NCBI RefSeq assembly: GCF_001418325.1
Contig: NZ_LIPN01000096.1
Location: 41,494 to 105,493 of the forward strand
Length of the DNA stretch: 64,000 bases
Source: Streptomyces atriruber
GTDB taxonomy: Bacteria > Actinomycetota > Actinomycetes > Streptomycetales > Streptomycetaceae
Reading direction: 5' to 3'
The translations under genes were made by a program, and so were the position numbers. The notes beneath the pieces were generated by a model. That model did not search any database. It saw only the letters and a program-made list of their open reading frames with translations, and was not told the origin of the DNA. Positions 9,747 through 18,020 of the stretch are shown piece after piece (position 1 is the first letter of the stretch; the number at the start of each line of letters is the position of its first letter).

Positions 9747-10709
9747 GTGTCACCACCCCCGCCCCCACTGGGCCGTTCCCGCAAAAAGGCCGCGGGACAC
9801 GCCTTCGACGCCGCACTCGACGACGCCGAACTCGTCGCCGCCCGCACGGCATTGGCGCAGGGCCGCTGGACCGAGGTCCGCGCGCTCCTCGCCGCCACCG
9901 GTGACGACTGGGACCGCAGGGGCCACCGCTTCGACGTCCTCGGGCAGGAGCCCACCACCACCGCGTGGGCGCGCGACTGGCGGCTCGCGGAGCCCGAGAG
10001 CCACGACGCCGACGTGCTGCTCGCCTTCGCCGCCGTGCACAAGGCGCTGCGCGGCAAGGAGCGTTCGGGCAAGGTGCGCGAGAAGTGCCGGGAGGCCGCC
10101 GCCCGCAGGCCCGCCGATCCCACGCCCTGGCTCGCGCTGCTCATCCTCGAACGCTCCCTGGGCCACGAGGAGGACGTCGTACGCCTCTTCGACGAGATCC
10201 GGCACCGCCACCCCGAGCACCACCACGCCCACCACCTGATGGTGGCCCGGCTCGCCGAGCGGCGCCCCGGCGCCGGCCAGGACCCGATGCACGAGGTGTA
10301 CGACTTCGCCTCCTGGGCCGCCGAACAGGCCCCCGCCGACTCGCCGCTGGCGGTCCTGCCCGTCGTCGCGCACGCCGAGCGCTACCGCGTCCTCGCCGCC
10401 GCGGGCCTGGAGTCCGCCGATCCGGCCGCGTCCGGCCACTGGGTCGGGCGGCGCGCCCGCGGCGTCATGAAGGCCGCCTTCGACTGGTGGCTGGAGTGGG
10501 AGACGCCCGACGCCCCCGGCCACCCCCGCTGCCACGTCGACCTCAACTTCCTTGCCCACGCGAAGTCCTGCGAGGGCAGGGCGGCCGAAGCCGCCGCGCT
10601 CTTCCACCGCATCGGACGGCACGCGACCCCGGCCCCCTGGTCGTACCCGGACCGGGACCCGTACGGGGCGTTCACCGCCGCGCGGACCGCGGCCTTCGGC
10701 TCGGCCTGA
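9747..10709 (+). CDS. Conserved hypothetical protein, TPR-like helical
   Basis: A 320-residue, Ala/Arg-rich soluble protein starting at a GTG with GGGAGG 10 bases upstream. No catalytic motif or membrane segment is visible. Alternating helices such as AAVHKALRGKERSGKVREKCREA and AAEAAALFHRIG resemble degenerate tetratricopeptide repeats, so it may be a helical scaffold. It lies upstream of the amino acid permease on the same strand with an 82-base gap, so the two may share a transcript. I do not recognise a named family. Confidence 0.75.
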   Translation: MSPPPPPLGRSRKKAAGHAFDAALDDAELVAARTALAQGRWTEVRALLAATGDDWDRRGHRFDVLGQEPTTTAWARDWRLAEPESHDADVLLAFAAVHKALRGKERSGKVREKCREAAARRPADPTPWLALLILERSLGHEEDVVRLFDEIRHRHPEHHHAHHLMVARLAERRPGAGQDPMHEVYDFASWAAEQAPADSPLAVLPVVAHAERYRVLAAAGLESADPAASGHWVGRRARGVMKAAFDWWLEWETPDAPGHPRCHVDLNFLAHAKSCEGRAAEAAALFHRIGRHATPAPWSYPDRDPYGAFTAARTAAFGSA

Positions 10710-10791
10710 AGCACGCCCTGAACCACGCCCTGAACCACGCCCATCTGAGAACAAGGCCCCGATTCAGCACCCCCGAAAGGACAACCGCGCC

Positions 10792-12357
10792 ATGGCGACG
10801 GGAAGTTCGAGCCCGAGCGGAACCAGATCACCGGGTGAGCCAACCGGAGACACCGGGATCAGCACGTACAAGGGACAGGAGCAGGCGCTCCGCGCGGGCC
10901 GGCTCGGCACCGCGGGCCTGCTGCTCTCCGTGCTCGCCGCGACCGGACCGCTTATGGTCGTCGCCGGTGTCATGCCCACCACGTACGGCGTGATGGGCAT
11001 CGTCGGACAGCCGCTCCTCTTCCTGATCCTCGGTGTCGTCCTCGCGCTCTTCAGCCTCGGATACGCCGAGATGAGCCGCCACGTGCACAACGCGGGCGCC
11101 TTCTACGCGTACATATCCCGCGGCCTCGGCGGCACCGCGGGCGCGGGCGCCGCGCTGGTCGCGCTCGTCGCCTACAGCGCCTTGCAGGCGGGCCTGTACG
11201 GGCTGCTCGGCTTCGAGGTGTCCGGGCTCCTCCAGACGTACTTCGAGGTCGAGGTCGCCTGGTGGATCCCGGCGCTGGTGGCCGTCGCCGTCGTCGCGGT
11301 CCTCGCCTGGATGAAGATCGACCTCAACGCGCGCGTGCTCGGCGTCCTGCTCCTCATCGAGGTGGCGCTCGTCGTCATCTTCGACATCGCGGCCGTCGTC
11401 GACCCGGCCAAGGAAGGCCTGTCGCTGCACGCGTTCAACCCCGACACCCTCACCGGCGCGGGCGTGGCCACCTCGCTCTGCTTCTGCATCGCGGCCTTCA
11501 CCGGCTTCGAGCAGGCTCCCGTGTACGCGGAGGAGACCAGCCGCCCGCAGGTCGTCGTCGCCCGCGTGATGTTCTTCGCGGTGGGCTTCGTCGCCGTCTT
11601 CTTCGCGTTCAGCTCCTGGGCGCTCTCGGTCGCGGCGGGCCCGTCCGGCATCGTTCCCGCGGCTCAGGAACAGAGTGCGGGGCTGCTCTTCGACCTCACC
11701 GAGTCGCGGCTCGGCAACACCTTCACCGACGTGCTCCACGTGCTCTTCGTGACCGGCATGTTCGCGGCGATCCTCAGCTTCCACAACGTCGTCGCGCGGT
11801 ACGCGTTCGCGATGGGCCGCGAGGGGCTGCTGCCCGCCGCGTTCGGCCGGACCAACACCTCCACCGGCGCGCCCGGCACCGGCTCGCTGCTCCAGACCGT
11901 CGTCTCCGTCGTGGTCGTCGTGGGCTTCGCCGTCTCCGACGACGGCAAGGCGGGCGACCCGACCGCGCCCGTCCTGCACCTGTTCACCTGGGGCGGCAAC
12001 ATCGGCGCGCTCGGCGTGATCCTGCTGATGGCCACCGCGTCCGTCGCCGTCATCGTCTTCTTCGCCCGCAGGGGCGCGGCGCGCGCCCAGGCCTGGCGGA
12101 TCACCGCGTCCGCGCTCGCCGCGGTCGGCCTGCTGGTCATCGCCGGCTACACCGTCAAGGACTTCGACGTCCTGGTGGGCGCGGGCCCCGGCTCGACCCT
12201 GAGCTGGGCGCTGCCGGGGATCATCCTCGTGGCGGCCGTGATCGGGGTGGCCCACGGGCTGATCCTGCGGGCCAAGAACCCGGCGGCCCACGCCAGGATC
12301 GGTCTCGGCAACGAGGCCTTCCAGCTGGAGAAGGCGTCCTCCTCGCCGGAGGCGTGA
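10792..12357 (+). CDS. APC family amino acid permease
   Basis: A 521-residue integral membrane protein with about twelve hydrophobic segments. The first transmembrane segment region (LLLSVLAATGPLMVVAGVMP) and the EMSRHVHNAGAFYAYISRGLG loop are typical of APC-type amino acid/polyamine permeases. A cytosolic N-terminal tail of about 40 residues precedes the first segment. The ATG at 10792 has AAAGGA 9 bases upstream. It is followed by a strong hairpin terminator. The amino acid transported cannot be told from sequence. Confidence 0.92.
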   Translation: MATGSSSPSGTRSPGEPTGDTGISTYKGQEQALRAGRLGTAGLLLSVLAATGPLMVVAGVMPTTYGVMGIVGQPLLFLILGVVLALFSLGYAEMSRHVHNAGAFYAYISRGLGGTAGAGAALVALVAYSALQAGLYGLLGFEVSGLLQTYFEVEVAWWIPALVAVAVVAVLAWMKIDLNARVLGVLLLIEVALVVIFDIAAVVDPAKEGLSLHAFNPDTLTGAGVATSLCFCIAAFTGFEQAPVYAEETSRPQVVVARVMFFAVGFVAVFFAFSSWALSVAAGPSGIVPAAQEQSAGLLFDLTESRLGNTFTDVLHVLFVTGMFAAILSFHNVVARYAFAMGREGLLPAAFGRTNTSTGAPGTGSLLQTVVSVVVVVGFAVSDDGKAGDPTAPVLHLFTWGGNIGALGVILLMATASVAVIVFFARRGAARAQAWRITASALAAVGLLVIAGYTVKDFDVLVGAGPGSTLSWALPGIILVAAVIGVAHGLILRAKNPAAHARIGLGNEAFQLEKASSSPEA

Positions 12358-12363
12358 CGGCGT

Positions 12364-12394
12364 ACGGCCGCGCTGCGGAGCGCGGCGCGGCCGT
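12364..12394. terminator. Bidirectional hairpin between permease and gntP
   Basis: A perfect 10-bp stem (ACGGCCGCGC / GCGCGGCCGT) with an 11-base loop lies between the convergent permease and gluconate transporter genes, 7 bases past the permease stop. It can serve both transcripts. Confidence 0.7.
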
Positions 12395-12417
12395 GGGGTT
12401 CTTCCCGTACCGGGCAG

Positions 12418-13815
12418 CTAGATGATCAGGGACAGCAGGAGCACCAGGCCGCCCGCCACCACGGAGATGATCGTCTCCATGACGGACCAGGTCTTGATCG
12501 TCTGGCCGACGTCCAGGCCGAAGTACTCCTTGACCAGCCAGAATCCCGCGTCGTTGACGTGCGAGAAGAACAGCGAGCCCGCGCCGATGGCGAGGACCAG
12601 CAGCGCCGTGTGCGAGGTCGACATGTCGGCCGCGAGAGGTGCCACCAGGCCCGCCGCCGAGATCGTCGCGACCGTCGCGGAGCCCGTCGCGAGCCGGATG
12701 GCCACCGCGATCAGCCAGGCCAGCAGCAGCGCCGGGATCGACCAGTCCTTGGAGAAGTCCAGGATCATCTGGCCCACGCCGACGTCGATGAGCGTCTGCT
12801 TGAAGCCGCCGCCCGCGCCCACGATCATCAGCACGCCCGCGATCGGGGCGAGCGACTTCTCGACGGTCGTCGACAGCCGGTCCTTGGTGAACCCGGCCGC
12901 GCGGCCCAGCGTGAACATGCCGACGATCACCGCGGCGAGCAGGGCGATCAGCGGCGACCCGATGACGTCGAAGACCCGCTGCACGGTGGCCTCGGGGTCG
13001 TCGACCACGATGTCCACCAGCGCCTTGGCCAGCATCAGGACGACGGGCAGCAGCACGGTGGCCACCGTCGCGCCGAAGCCGGGGCGCTTGTCCAGGTCCT
13101 CCGAGGGACGCTGCGGGATCATCTTCTCGGGGGCGGGGACGTCCACCCAGCGCGCCGCGACCTTCGAGAACAGCGGCCCCGCGATGATCACCGTCGGGAC
13201 GGCGACCAGGACGCCGAGCGCGAGCGTGACGCCGAGGTTGGCCTTCACCGCGTCGATCGCGACGAGCGGTCCGGGGTGCGGCGGGATGAGCCCGTGCATC
13301 ACGGACAGACCGGCGAGCGCCGGGATGCCGATGCGCATCAGCGAGTAGTTGCCGCGCTTGGCGACCATCAGGACGACCGGGATCAGCAGCACGATGCCGA
13401 CCTCGAAGAAGAGCGGAAGGCCGATGACGGAGGCGATGAGGACCATCGCCCACGGCATCGCGCGCCCGCCCGCCCTGGCGAGGATCGTGTCGACGATCTG
13501 GTCGGCGCCCCCGGAGTCCGCGAGCAGCTTGCCGAGGATCGCGCCGAGCGCGATCAGCACGCCGACGCCCGCGACCGTCGAGCCGAGCCCGGTCGTGAAG
13601 CTGGCGATGGCCTTGTCGAGGGGAGCGCCCGCGAAGGCGCCGAGCGCCAGCGACCCGACGGTCAGCGCGAGGAAGGCGTGCAGCTTGAACTTGGTGATGA
13701 GCAGGACGATGACGGCGATGCCCGCGAGGACGGCGATCCCCAGCTGGGCATGGCCCGCCGAGGTGATCGGCTCGACGGGGTCCGCTGCCAGCATCTCGAC
13801 GCTGAGATGGGTCAC
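12418..13815 (-). CDS. gntP: Gluconate:H+ symporter, GntP family
   Basis: A 465-residue membrane protein of normal GntP length with about twelve hydrophobic segments. Family features include HGLIPPHPGPLVAID near residues 154-168, the repeated IVGAGGGFKQTLIDVGVG segment, and SHVNDAGFWLVKEYFG near residue 420. It imports gluconate or a related sugar acid with protons. It lies downstream of gluconokinase on the same strand with a 105-base gap that holds a short interspersed repeat. Import, phosphorylation and the divergent FadR-type regulator form a complete gluconate utilisation unit. Confidence 0.95.
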   Translation of the reverse strand: MTHLSVEMLAADPVEPITSAGHAQLGIAVLAGIAVIVLLITKFKLHAFLALTVGSLALGAFAGAPLDKAIASFTTGLGSTVAGVGVLIALGAILGKLLADSGGADQIVDTILARAGGRAMPWAMVLIASVIGLPLFFEVGIVLLIPVVLMVAKRGNYSLMRIGIPALAGLSVMHGLIPPHPGPLVAIDAVKANLGVTLALGVLVAVPTVIIAGPLFSKVAARWVDVPAPEKMIPQRPSEDLDKRPGFGATVATVLLPVVLMLAKALVDIVVDDPEATVQRVFDVIGSPLIALLAAVIVGMFTLGRAAGFTKDRLSTTVEKSLAPIAGVLMIVGAGGGFKQTLIDVGVGQMILDFSKDWSIPALLLAWLIAVAIRLATGSATVATISAAGLVAPLAADMSTSHTALLVLAIGAGSLFFSHVNDAGFWLVKEYFGLDVGQTIKTWSVMETIISVVAGGLVLLLSLII

Positions 13816-13845
13816 GGTGCTTTCCTTGTACGTGGGTACGGAGTG

Positions 13846-13900
13846 CGCCCGTAAGGGGCGCGGGGAGCTGCGCGACCAGCCACAGCGGGCCCGCAGTCGA
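13846..13900. repeat. Streptomyces-type interspersed palindromic element
   Basis: The gap between gntP and gntK holds GCCC-GTAA-GGGGCGCGGGG followed by AGCTGCGCGACCAGCCAC. From memory, this string with small variations occurs in very many Streptomyces intergenic regions. It lies inside a likely operon, so it may tune the relative level of the two genes through its hairpin. The claim of genome-wide repetition cannot be tested in this window. Confidence 0.5.
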
Positions 13901-13920
13901 AGAACTCCCGGCGGGAGCGG

Positions 13921-14436
13921 TCAGCCGAGACGGCCGAGCGCCTCGACGGCCCGGTCGGCAATCTCCTCGGGGGTCCCGGCGACATCGACGCCGATGCCCG
14001 TCTCATCCGCCCCGAGAGGCTGAAGCGTGGCGAACTGCGAGTCGAGGAGCGCCGTCGGCATGAAGTGCCCCTGCCGGTGAGACATCCGGTCCTCGATGAG
14101 AGCCCGGTCACCGGTGAGGTGGACGAAGACGACGCCAGGAGCGGCCGCCCGCAGCCGGTCGCGGTAGCTGCGCTTCAGCGCGGAGCTGCTGACCACTCCG
14201 CCGAGCCCGGCCCGGCCGTGGGCCCAGGTCCCGATGGCGTCGAGCCAGGGCCACCGGTCGTCGTCGGTGAGGGGCGTGCCGGACGACATCTTCCGGATGT
14301 TCGCCGGCGGGTGGAAGTCGTCGCCCTCGGCGTACGGGACGCCGAGCCGGTCCGCGAGCAGGGGCCCGATCGTGGTCTTGCCGGTCCCTGCCACGCCCAT
14401 CACCACGACGACGTGGGGGGTGCGCCGTTCCTGCAT
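13921..14436 (-). CDS. gntK: Gluconokinase
   Basis: A 171-residue kinase that phosphorylates D-gluconate to 6-phosphogluconate. The Walker A motif GVAGTGKT is at residues 14-21, followed by the gluconokinase signature EGDDFHPPANIRKMSSGTPL near 38-57 and SSSALKRSYRDRLR near 92-105. The ATG at 14436 has AGGA 7 bases upstream; longer in-frame starts (up to 14514) would run into the operator region and have no ribosome-binding site. It is divergent from the FadR-type regulator and upstream of gntP. Confidence 0.95.
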   Translation of the reverse strand: MQERRTPHVVVVMGVAGTGKTTIGPLLADRLGVPYAEGDDFHPPANIRKMSSGTPLTDDDRWPWLDAIGTWAHGRAGLGGVVSSSALKRSYRDRLRAAAPGVVFVHLTGDRALIEDRMSHRQGHFMPTALLDSQFATLQPLGADETGIGVDVAGTPEEIADRAVEALGRLG

Positions 14437-14499
14437 CGCGTCCTGCCTCGCTGTCCTCATCGACATCGGTCGGTTGTTCACGCCACTGAAACCCATTAG

Positions 14500-14540
14500 G
14501 TCTGACGAATTCAAGAGCCTGTGACATAAAAGTCTGACTT
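14500..14540. promoter_or_regulatory. Paired GTC-T-GAC operators for the FadR-type regulator
   Basis: Two copies of the palindrome GTCTGAC lie between divergent gntK and the regulator gene: 14500-14506 and, within a perfect 11-bp palindrome AAGTCTGACTT, 14530-14540. Their centres are 32 bases apart, about three helical turns. FadR-subfamily GntR proteins typically bind short GT-N-AC palindromes, so these are strong operator candidates controlling both directions. Confidence 0.72.
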
Positions 14541-14574
14541 ATTGTTCCCGCGTCGCTCCTCGTAGGCTTCCGTC

Positions 14575-15276
14575 ATGACCGCACAGGCCCGAGGGCTGCA
14601 CTCCCGCGTACTGGAAAGCCTCGGGCCCGCCATCACCGCGGGCGAGTATCCGCCGGGCAGCGTGTTGCGCACGGACGAGCTGGCCCAGCGCCTCGAGGTG
14701 TCCCGGTCCGTGATGCGGGAGGCCGTGCGGGTCCTGGAGTCCATGCACCTCGTCGCGTCCCGCCGCCGGGTGGGCGTCACCGTGCTGCCCGCCGAGGAGT
14801 GGAACGTCTACGACCCGCAGGTCATCCGGTGGCGGCTGGCCGGCGCCGACCGTCCCAGGCAGCTGCGCTCCCTGACCGTCCTGCGGTCCGCCGTCGAGCC
14901 GGTCGCCGCCGGACTGGCGGCCCGGTACGCCACGGCGGCCCAGTGCGCGGAGCTCACCGAGTGCGCCCTCGGGATGGTCGCCCACTCCCGCGGACACCAG
15001 CTGGAGGGCTACCTCAAGCACGACGTCGCCTTCCACCGGGTCATCCTCAACGCCTCCGGCAACGAGATGTTCGCCCGGCTCGGTGACGTCGTCGCGGAGG
15101 TCCTGACGGGACGCACCGCACACCAGGTCATGTTCGAGGACCCCGACCCGCCCGCCGTCACCCTGCACGTCCAGGTCGCCGAGGCGGTCAGGGAGGGCGA
15201 CGCGGTCCGCGCGGAGGCCCTGACGCGGGAGATCGCCCTGGGCGCCCTGGAGGAGCTGGACATCCTCGCCCCCTGA
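14575..15276 (+). CDS. GntR family regulator, FadR subfamily (gluconate repressor-like)
   Basis: A 233-residue regulator with an N-terminal winged helix (about residues 7-75; TDELAQRLEVSRSVMREAVRVLE) and a C-terminal FCD-type all-helical domain containing the metal-binding pattern KHDVAFHRVILNASGN near residues 146-161. FCD-domain members usually sense carboxylic or sugar acids. It is divergent from gntK-gntP and has two matched palindromes in the shared promoter. The likely role is gluconate- or 6-phosphogluconate-responsive repression of that unit and of itself; the ligand is inferred. Confidence 0.93.
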   Translation: MTAQARGLHSRVLESLGPAITAGEYPPGSVLRTDELAQRLEVSRSVMREAVRVLESMHLVASRRRVGVTVLPAEEWNVYDPQVIRWRLAGADRPRQLRSLTVLRSAVEPVAAGLAARYATAAQCAELTECALGMVAHSRGHQLEGYLKHDVAFHRVILNASGNEMFARLGDVVAEVLTGRTAHQVMFEDPDPPAVTLHVQVAEAVREGDAVRAEALTREIALGALEELDILAP

Positions 15277-15328
15277 CGCGGGGGCCCGCCGTACGACCGG
15301 GGGCGTGCGGTCGGCGAGAATGGGCGCC

Positions 15329-15736
15329 ATGTCCCGACGCGCCGCACGCCCCGCCGCCACGCACTGCCCCTGCGGGCACCCCCGCCCGTACGAGAAGTGC
15401 TGCGGAAGGCTGCACCGGGGCGAGGCCGCCGCGACCACCCCCGAAGAGCTGATGCGCTCCCGCTACTGCGCCTTCGCCGTGCGGGACGAGGGCTACCTGC
15501 TGCGCACCTGGCATCGCAGGACCCGGCCGCCCCGCGTGGAGTTCGACCCGGCCCTGCGCTGGGTCGGCCTGGAGATCGAGGACACCACCGAGGGCTCCGC
15601 GTTCCACACCACCGGCACGGTGACGTTCCGCGCGCGGTACACCGACGGCGGCCGCCCGGACGCCCTCCACGAACAGAGCCGGTTCGAGCGCGTCGACGGC
15701 GCGTGGGTGTACGTCGACGGCACCTTCATCGAGTAG
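15329..15736 (+). CDS. YchJ family protein (UPF0225, SEC-C type metal-binding)
   Basis: A 135-residue protein opening with the SEC-C-like cluster CPCGHPRPYEKCCGRLH near residues 14-30, followed by the family motif EELMRSRYCAFAV and a C-terminal YVDGTFIE. The cysteines and histidine are expected to bind zinc. YchJ proteins are widespread and uncharacterised; the SNTF2-like C-terminal part suggests substrate or protein binding. The start could be 15329 or 15320. It marks the right edge of core-like sequence before the accessory island. Confidence 0.9.
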   Translation: MSRRAARPAATHCPCGHPRPYEKCCGRLHRGEAAATTPEELMRSRYCAFAVRDEGYLLRTWHRRTRPPRVEFDPALRWVGLEIEDTTEGSAFHTTGTVTFRARYTDGGRPDALHEQSRFERVDGAWVYVDGTFIE

Positions 15737-15752
15737 GCCGCACCCTCAGTAG

Positions 15753-16121
15753 TTGTCCTACGTTTCAGGAGCGGGCCAGGGCCGGCGGTATTGCCGGGAG
15801 TGTGGTGATCCGTTGCCGGTGACGATGGCGGCGGCCGCGGTGTCCTGCTCAAGTCGGTGCAGGTCGAGGCGGTGGCGGAGGTTGCGGCGGACACGGTTGC
15901 GGGTGGCTGCGATACAGCGGGGCGAGCGGGCGGTGTGTCCGGTGTGCGGGCGGTCGTGGACGGTGGGGGTGGAGCGGGCGAGGTCGGCGGTGTACTGCTC
16001 CGACCGGTGCCGGGTTCGGGCCTGCCGGAAGCGGCGGGCGTCGCGCTTTGGTGTTGCGGAAACGCCGCAGGCGAACGCCTCGCCTGCACCCTCAATACCC
16101 TTTGTTTTGCACGGAGGTTGA
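15753..16121 (+). CDS. Small double zinc-finger protein
   Basis: A 122-residue Arg-rich protein with two copies of a treble-clef type finger. The first has CRECG near residue 14 and CSSRC near 32; the second has CPVCG near residue 62 and YCSDRC near 81. Each is followed by an Arg-rich helix. The layout resembles FCS-type fingers in small actinobacterial and phage-related proteins that bind nucleic acid. The only upstream start is a TTG with no clear ribosome-binding site, so the gene may be truncated at its 5' end or may not be expressed. It opens the accessory island. Function unknown. Confidence 0.5.
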   Translation: MSYVSGAGQGRRYCRECGDPLPVTMAAAAVSCSSRCRSRRWRRLRRTRLRVAAIQRGERAVCPVCGRSWTVGVERARSAVYCSDRCRVRACRKRRASRFGVAETPQANASPAPSIPFVLHGG

Positions 16122-16701
16122 AGCCTTCGGGGTGGGTGCTTCCAGCTCTCCTGGCTCGCGCTCTTTCTGCGCCGGGCCGGAGCCGAGTGCGCTGCCCGGA
16201 AGGGCGACAGGCCGCGGACGTCGTGATCGGCAGGGCGGCGAGGGCATCAGGCCTACGGCCTGAGTTGAGCCGACCTGAGTTGAGCCGAGAGGCGATCTGG
16301 CTGGTGTTCCGCTGGTGACATTCCGGTGCTGCCCGTGCCGGCGCCTCCGTCGCCGCCTTCACCGATGAATACGCGGATTCCGATGCGCCTTCTCCCGGTC
16401 ACCCTCTAGGCCGGGCGTCACTCCCGACGCCCGCTGTCCTCCTACCGGCCCCGGTGCCGCAGCCCACGCCAGGCCCATACGTCGCCGAGGACGGCAGTTC
16501 CTACAGGTGCCTCCAAAGCCTTCACAGCCCTGCGCATTCACCTGGCGCGGGCCGGTGAAAGGGTTTCCCAATCCCTGTATAGGAAATTCTGGCATAGGCA
16601 GGAGTCGGGTCTCTGCGTAGAATCTTGGCGTGCCGGATATTGGTGAACTACCGTGCTCATCACTGCCGTCCAGCATGTCCGCCCGCCACCGAAGGAGCAT
16701 C
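16122..16701. other. Gene-poor stretch upstream of the Sdp-like cluster
   Basis: No convincing gene is visible on either strand here; the open frames present lack ribosome-binding sites and codon bias. The 3' part is distinctly AT-richer than the surroundings (around 16560-16630). It contains TAGAAT at 16619-16624, about 80 bases before the toxin start, and TATAGG near 16580, either of which could be a -10 element. It also holds a short perfect tandem duplication at 16259-16288. Confidence 0.5.
16259..16288. repeat. Perfect 15-bp tandem duplication
   Basis: CCTGAGTTGAGCCGA occurs twice head to tail without mismatches in the non-coding stretch before the toxin gene. It probably arose by slippage or element insertion. 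No function is evident. Confidence 0.7.
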
Positions 16702-17379
16702 TTGTCTACCCGGAAAACGATAACCAAGCGCTTCCTGGCCGCAATGACCGCAGTCACCGCGATCGGTGTGGGTGGGGTGATCTCGTCGAATGCTTCTGCC
16801 GCCCCTGCTGTAAATACCGCACCGGTCGCCGCCGAAAAGTCGGGACCGGCTGTCGGTACTGATCAGGACGGCCGCCATCTTTACGCGGGACTGATCTTCC
16901 TGCAGGGGGACCTTGGTAAGAAGTTCACCGAGCTTGGGTCATACTCCGGTGCCCCAGATTCCTACCGAAAGAACAATAATTCCGAGGCACGGCGCGCCGT
17001 AGCCCAGGTGCTCGACGCGATCGCCGAGAAGGAGCCCGGCTTTTTCAGTGCCTTCTCCACAAAGGTCCGCTCCGGCGATCCCCGCAAGGTAGAGTCCGGA
17101 ATGGACCAGGCCGTCAAGCTGCTCGCCGACGTCACGGTGGACAAGAAGGACACCGACAAGAGCTCTGGGGACGCGGGCACGGGTACCGGTCGCTGCGCTG
17201 TGATCGCGGTGAACGTGCTGGTCGCCGTGAACGTAGGCGGCGCTGTGAATGTTTCCGTCGCAGTCAATGTGCAAGCGTGGAAGAACGTCGTCAACATGTC
17301 GAGGGCAGCGCACGACGACGAGGACGGCATCACCAAGGAGCAAAAGGTCGCCGACATCACCCGACTCGCCGCTGCGTGA
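16702..17379 (+). CDS. SdpC-like (sporulation-delaying-protein family) secreted peptide toxin precursor
   Basis: A 225-residue precursor when started at TTG 16702, which has AAGGAG 4 bases upstream and gives a textbook signal peptide: basic residues 2-10, hydrophobic 11-28, and a SNASA-AP cleavage site near residue 33. A soluble pro-region follows. Residues 165-200 form a hydrophobic block of repeating AVNV units preceded by a single Cys (C165), then a charged tail. Bacillus subtilis SdpC has the same plan: signal peptide, pro-region, and a roughly 42-residue hydrophobic toxin starting at a cysteine. Genes for SdpA- and SdpB-like processing proteins follow directly. The second cysteine of Bacillus SDP is absent. 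Family membership is my reading; toxicity is inferred. Confidence 0.8.
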   Translation: MSTRKTITKRFLAAMTAVTAIGVGGVISSNASAAPAVNTAPVAAEKSGPAVGTDQDGRHLYAGLIFLQGDLGKKFTELGSYSGAPDSYRKNNNSEARRAVAQVLDAIAEKEPGFFSAFSTKVRSGDPRKVESGMDQAVKLLADVTVDKKDTDKSSGDAGTGTGRCAVIAVNVLVAVNVGGAVNVSVAVNVQAWKNVVNMSRAAHDDEDGITKEQKVADITRLAAA

Positions 17380-17425
17380 TCCACAGCAGCCGAGCACTTC
17401 TTTGCACCCAGCTTGCAGATCGCTT

Positions 17426-18019
17426 ATGAGACTTGCCGAGCACGTACCGCTACGAGTAACTGATAGCGCTAGTCGCACCCGCGTGGCGAGCAGTTGGATC
17501 GTCGTGGCTGCCGTCATCTGGGCTGTGATCGTCCTCTACTTGGCCCAAATATTTCTACCGAAGAACGCACTCCACTTTCCGGGGCAGGAGAAGTTGTACG
17601 ACGTCGCCTTTGTGGTCGCACCGCAGGGCTGGGCGTTTTACACCAAGTCCGCCAAGAGCTCCGAGTTCGTTCCTTTCCATCGGCAGGGCGAGGAGTGGCG
17701 CGATATCCGGCTGGGACCGCATGCTCGCGCCTCCAATGCTCTCGGCCTGGACCGTGCCTCTCGCTCTCAGGGAATAGAGGGAGCCCTGCTCCTGCATGAG
17801 AAGGGCATCGTCTGGCATCCCTGCGGTGACGCCACCTCCGCTGCCGAGTGCCTTCAAAAGGTATCTGCGGCGCGAAAATTGAAGAACCGTTCGCCGTCGC
17901 CCAGCATCTGCGGGCGCTCGGCCATGGTCGAGATGAAACCGGTTCCGTGGGCTTGGCGTGATCTGCTGTCGGGCACCCACACGCCGGTGCGCGCTGCCGT
18001 CTGGGAGGTGGAGTGCTGA
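17426..18019 (+). CDS. SdpA-like toxin maturation protein
   Basis: A 197-residue protein with one N-terminal membrane segment (about residues 22-46, SWIVVAAVIWAVIVLYLAQIF) and a soluble domain with the SdpA hallmark VAPQGWAFYTKS near residues 66-77. Two Cys near the middle (HPCGDA, AECLQ) are close together. In B. subtilis SdpA and SdpB are both needed to turn pro-SdpC into active toxin, and SdpA acts at the membrane. The gene lies 46 bases after the toxin gene and 1 base before the SdpB-like gene. The start at 17426 lacks a clear ribosome-binding site; a GTG about 57 bases downstream would still retain the membrane segment. Confidence 0.8.
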   Translation: MRLAEHVPLRVTDSASRTRVASSWIVVAAVIWAVIVLYLAQIFLPKNALHFPGQEKLYDVAFVVAPQGWAFYTKSAKSSEFVPFHRQGEEWRDIRLGPHARASNALGLDRASRSQGIEGALLLHEKGIVWHPCGDATSAAECLQKVSAARKLKNRSPSPSICGRSAMVEMKPVPWAWRDLLSGTHTPVRAAVWEVEC

Positions 18020-18020
18020 C

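Noticed and set aside
15493..16362. A 289-codon minus-strand frame over the YchJ 3' end and the zinc-finger gene
   Set aside because: It is Ser/Thr/Pro-rich without any recognisable motif and is antisense to the Cys-pair pattern of the zinc-finger gene.
16359..16757. Minus-strand frame of 132 codons before the toxin gene
   Set aside because: No ribosome-binding site or family resemblance, and it overlaps the likely toxin promoter and signal-peptide region.
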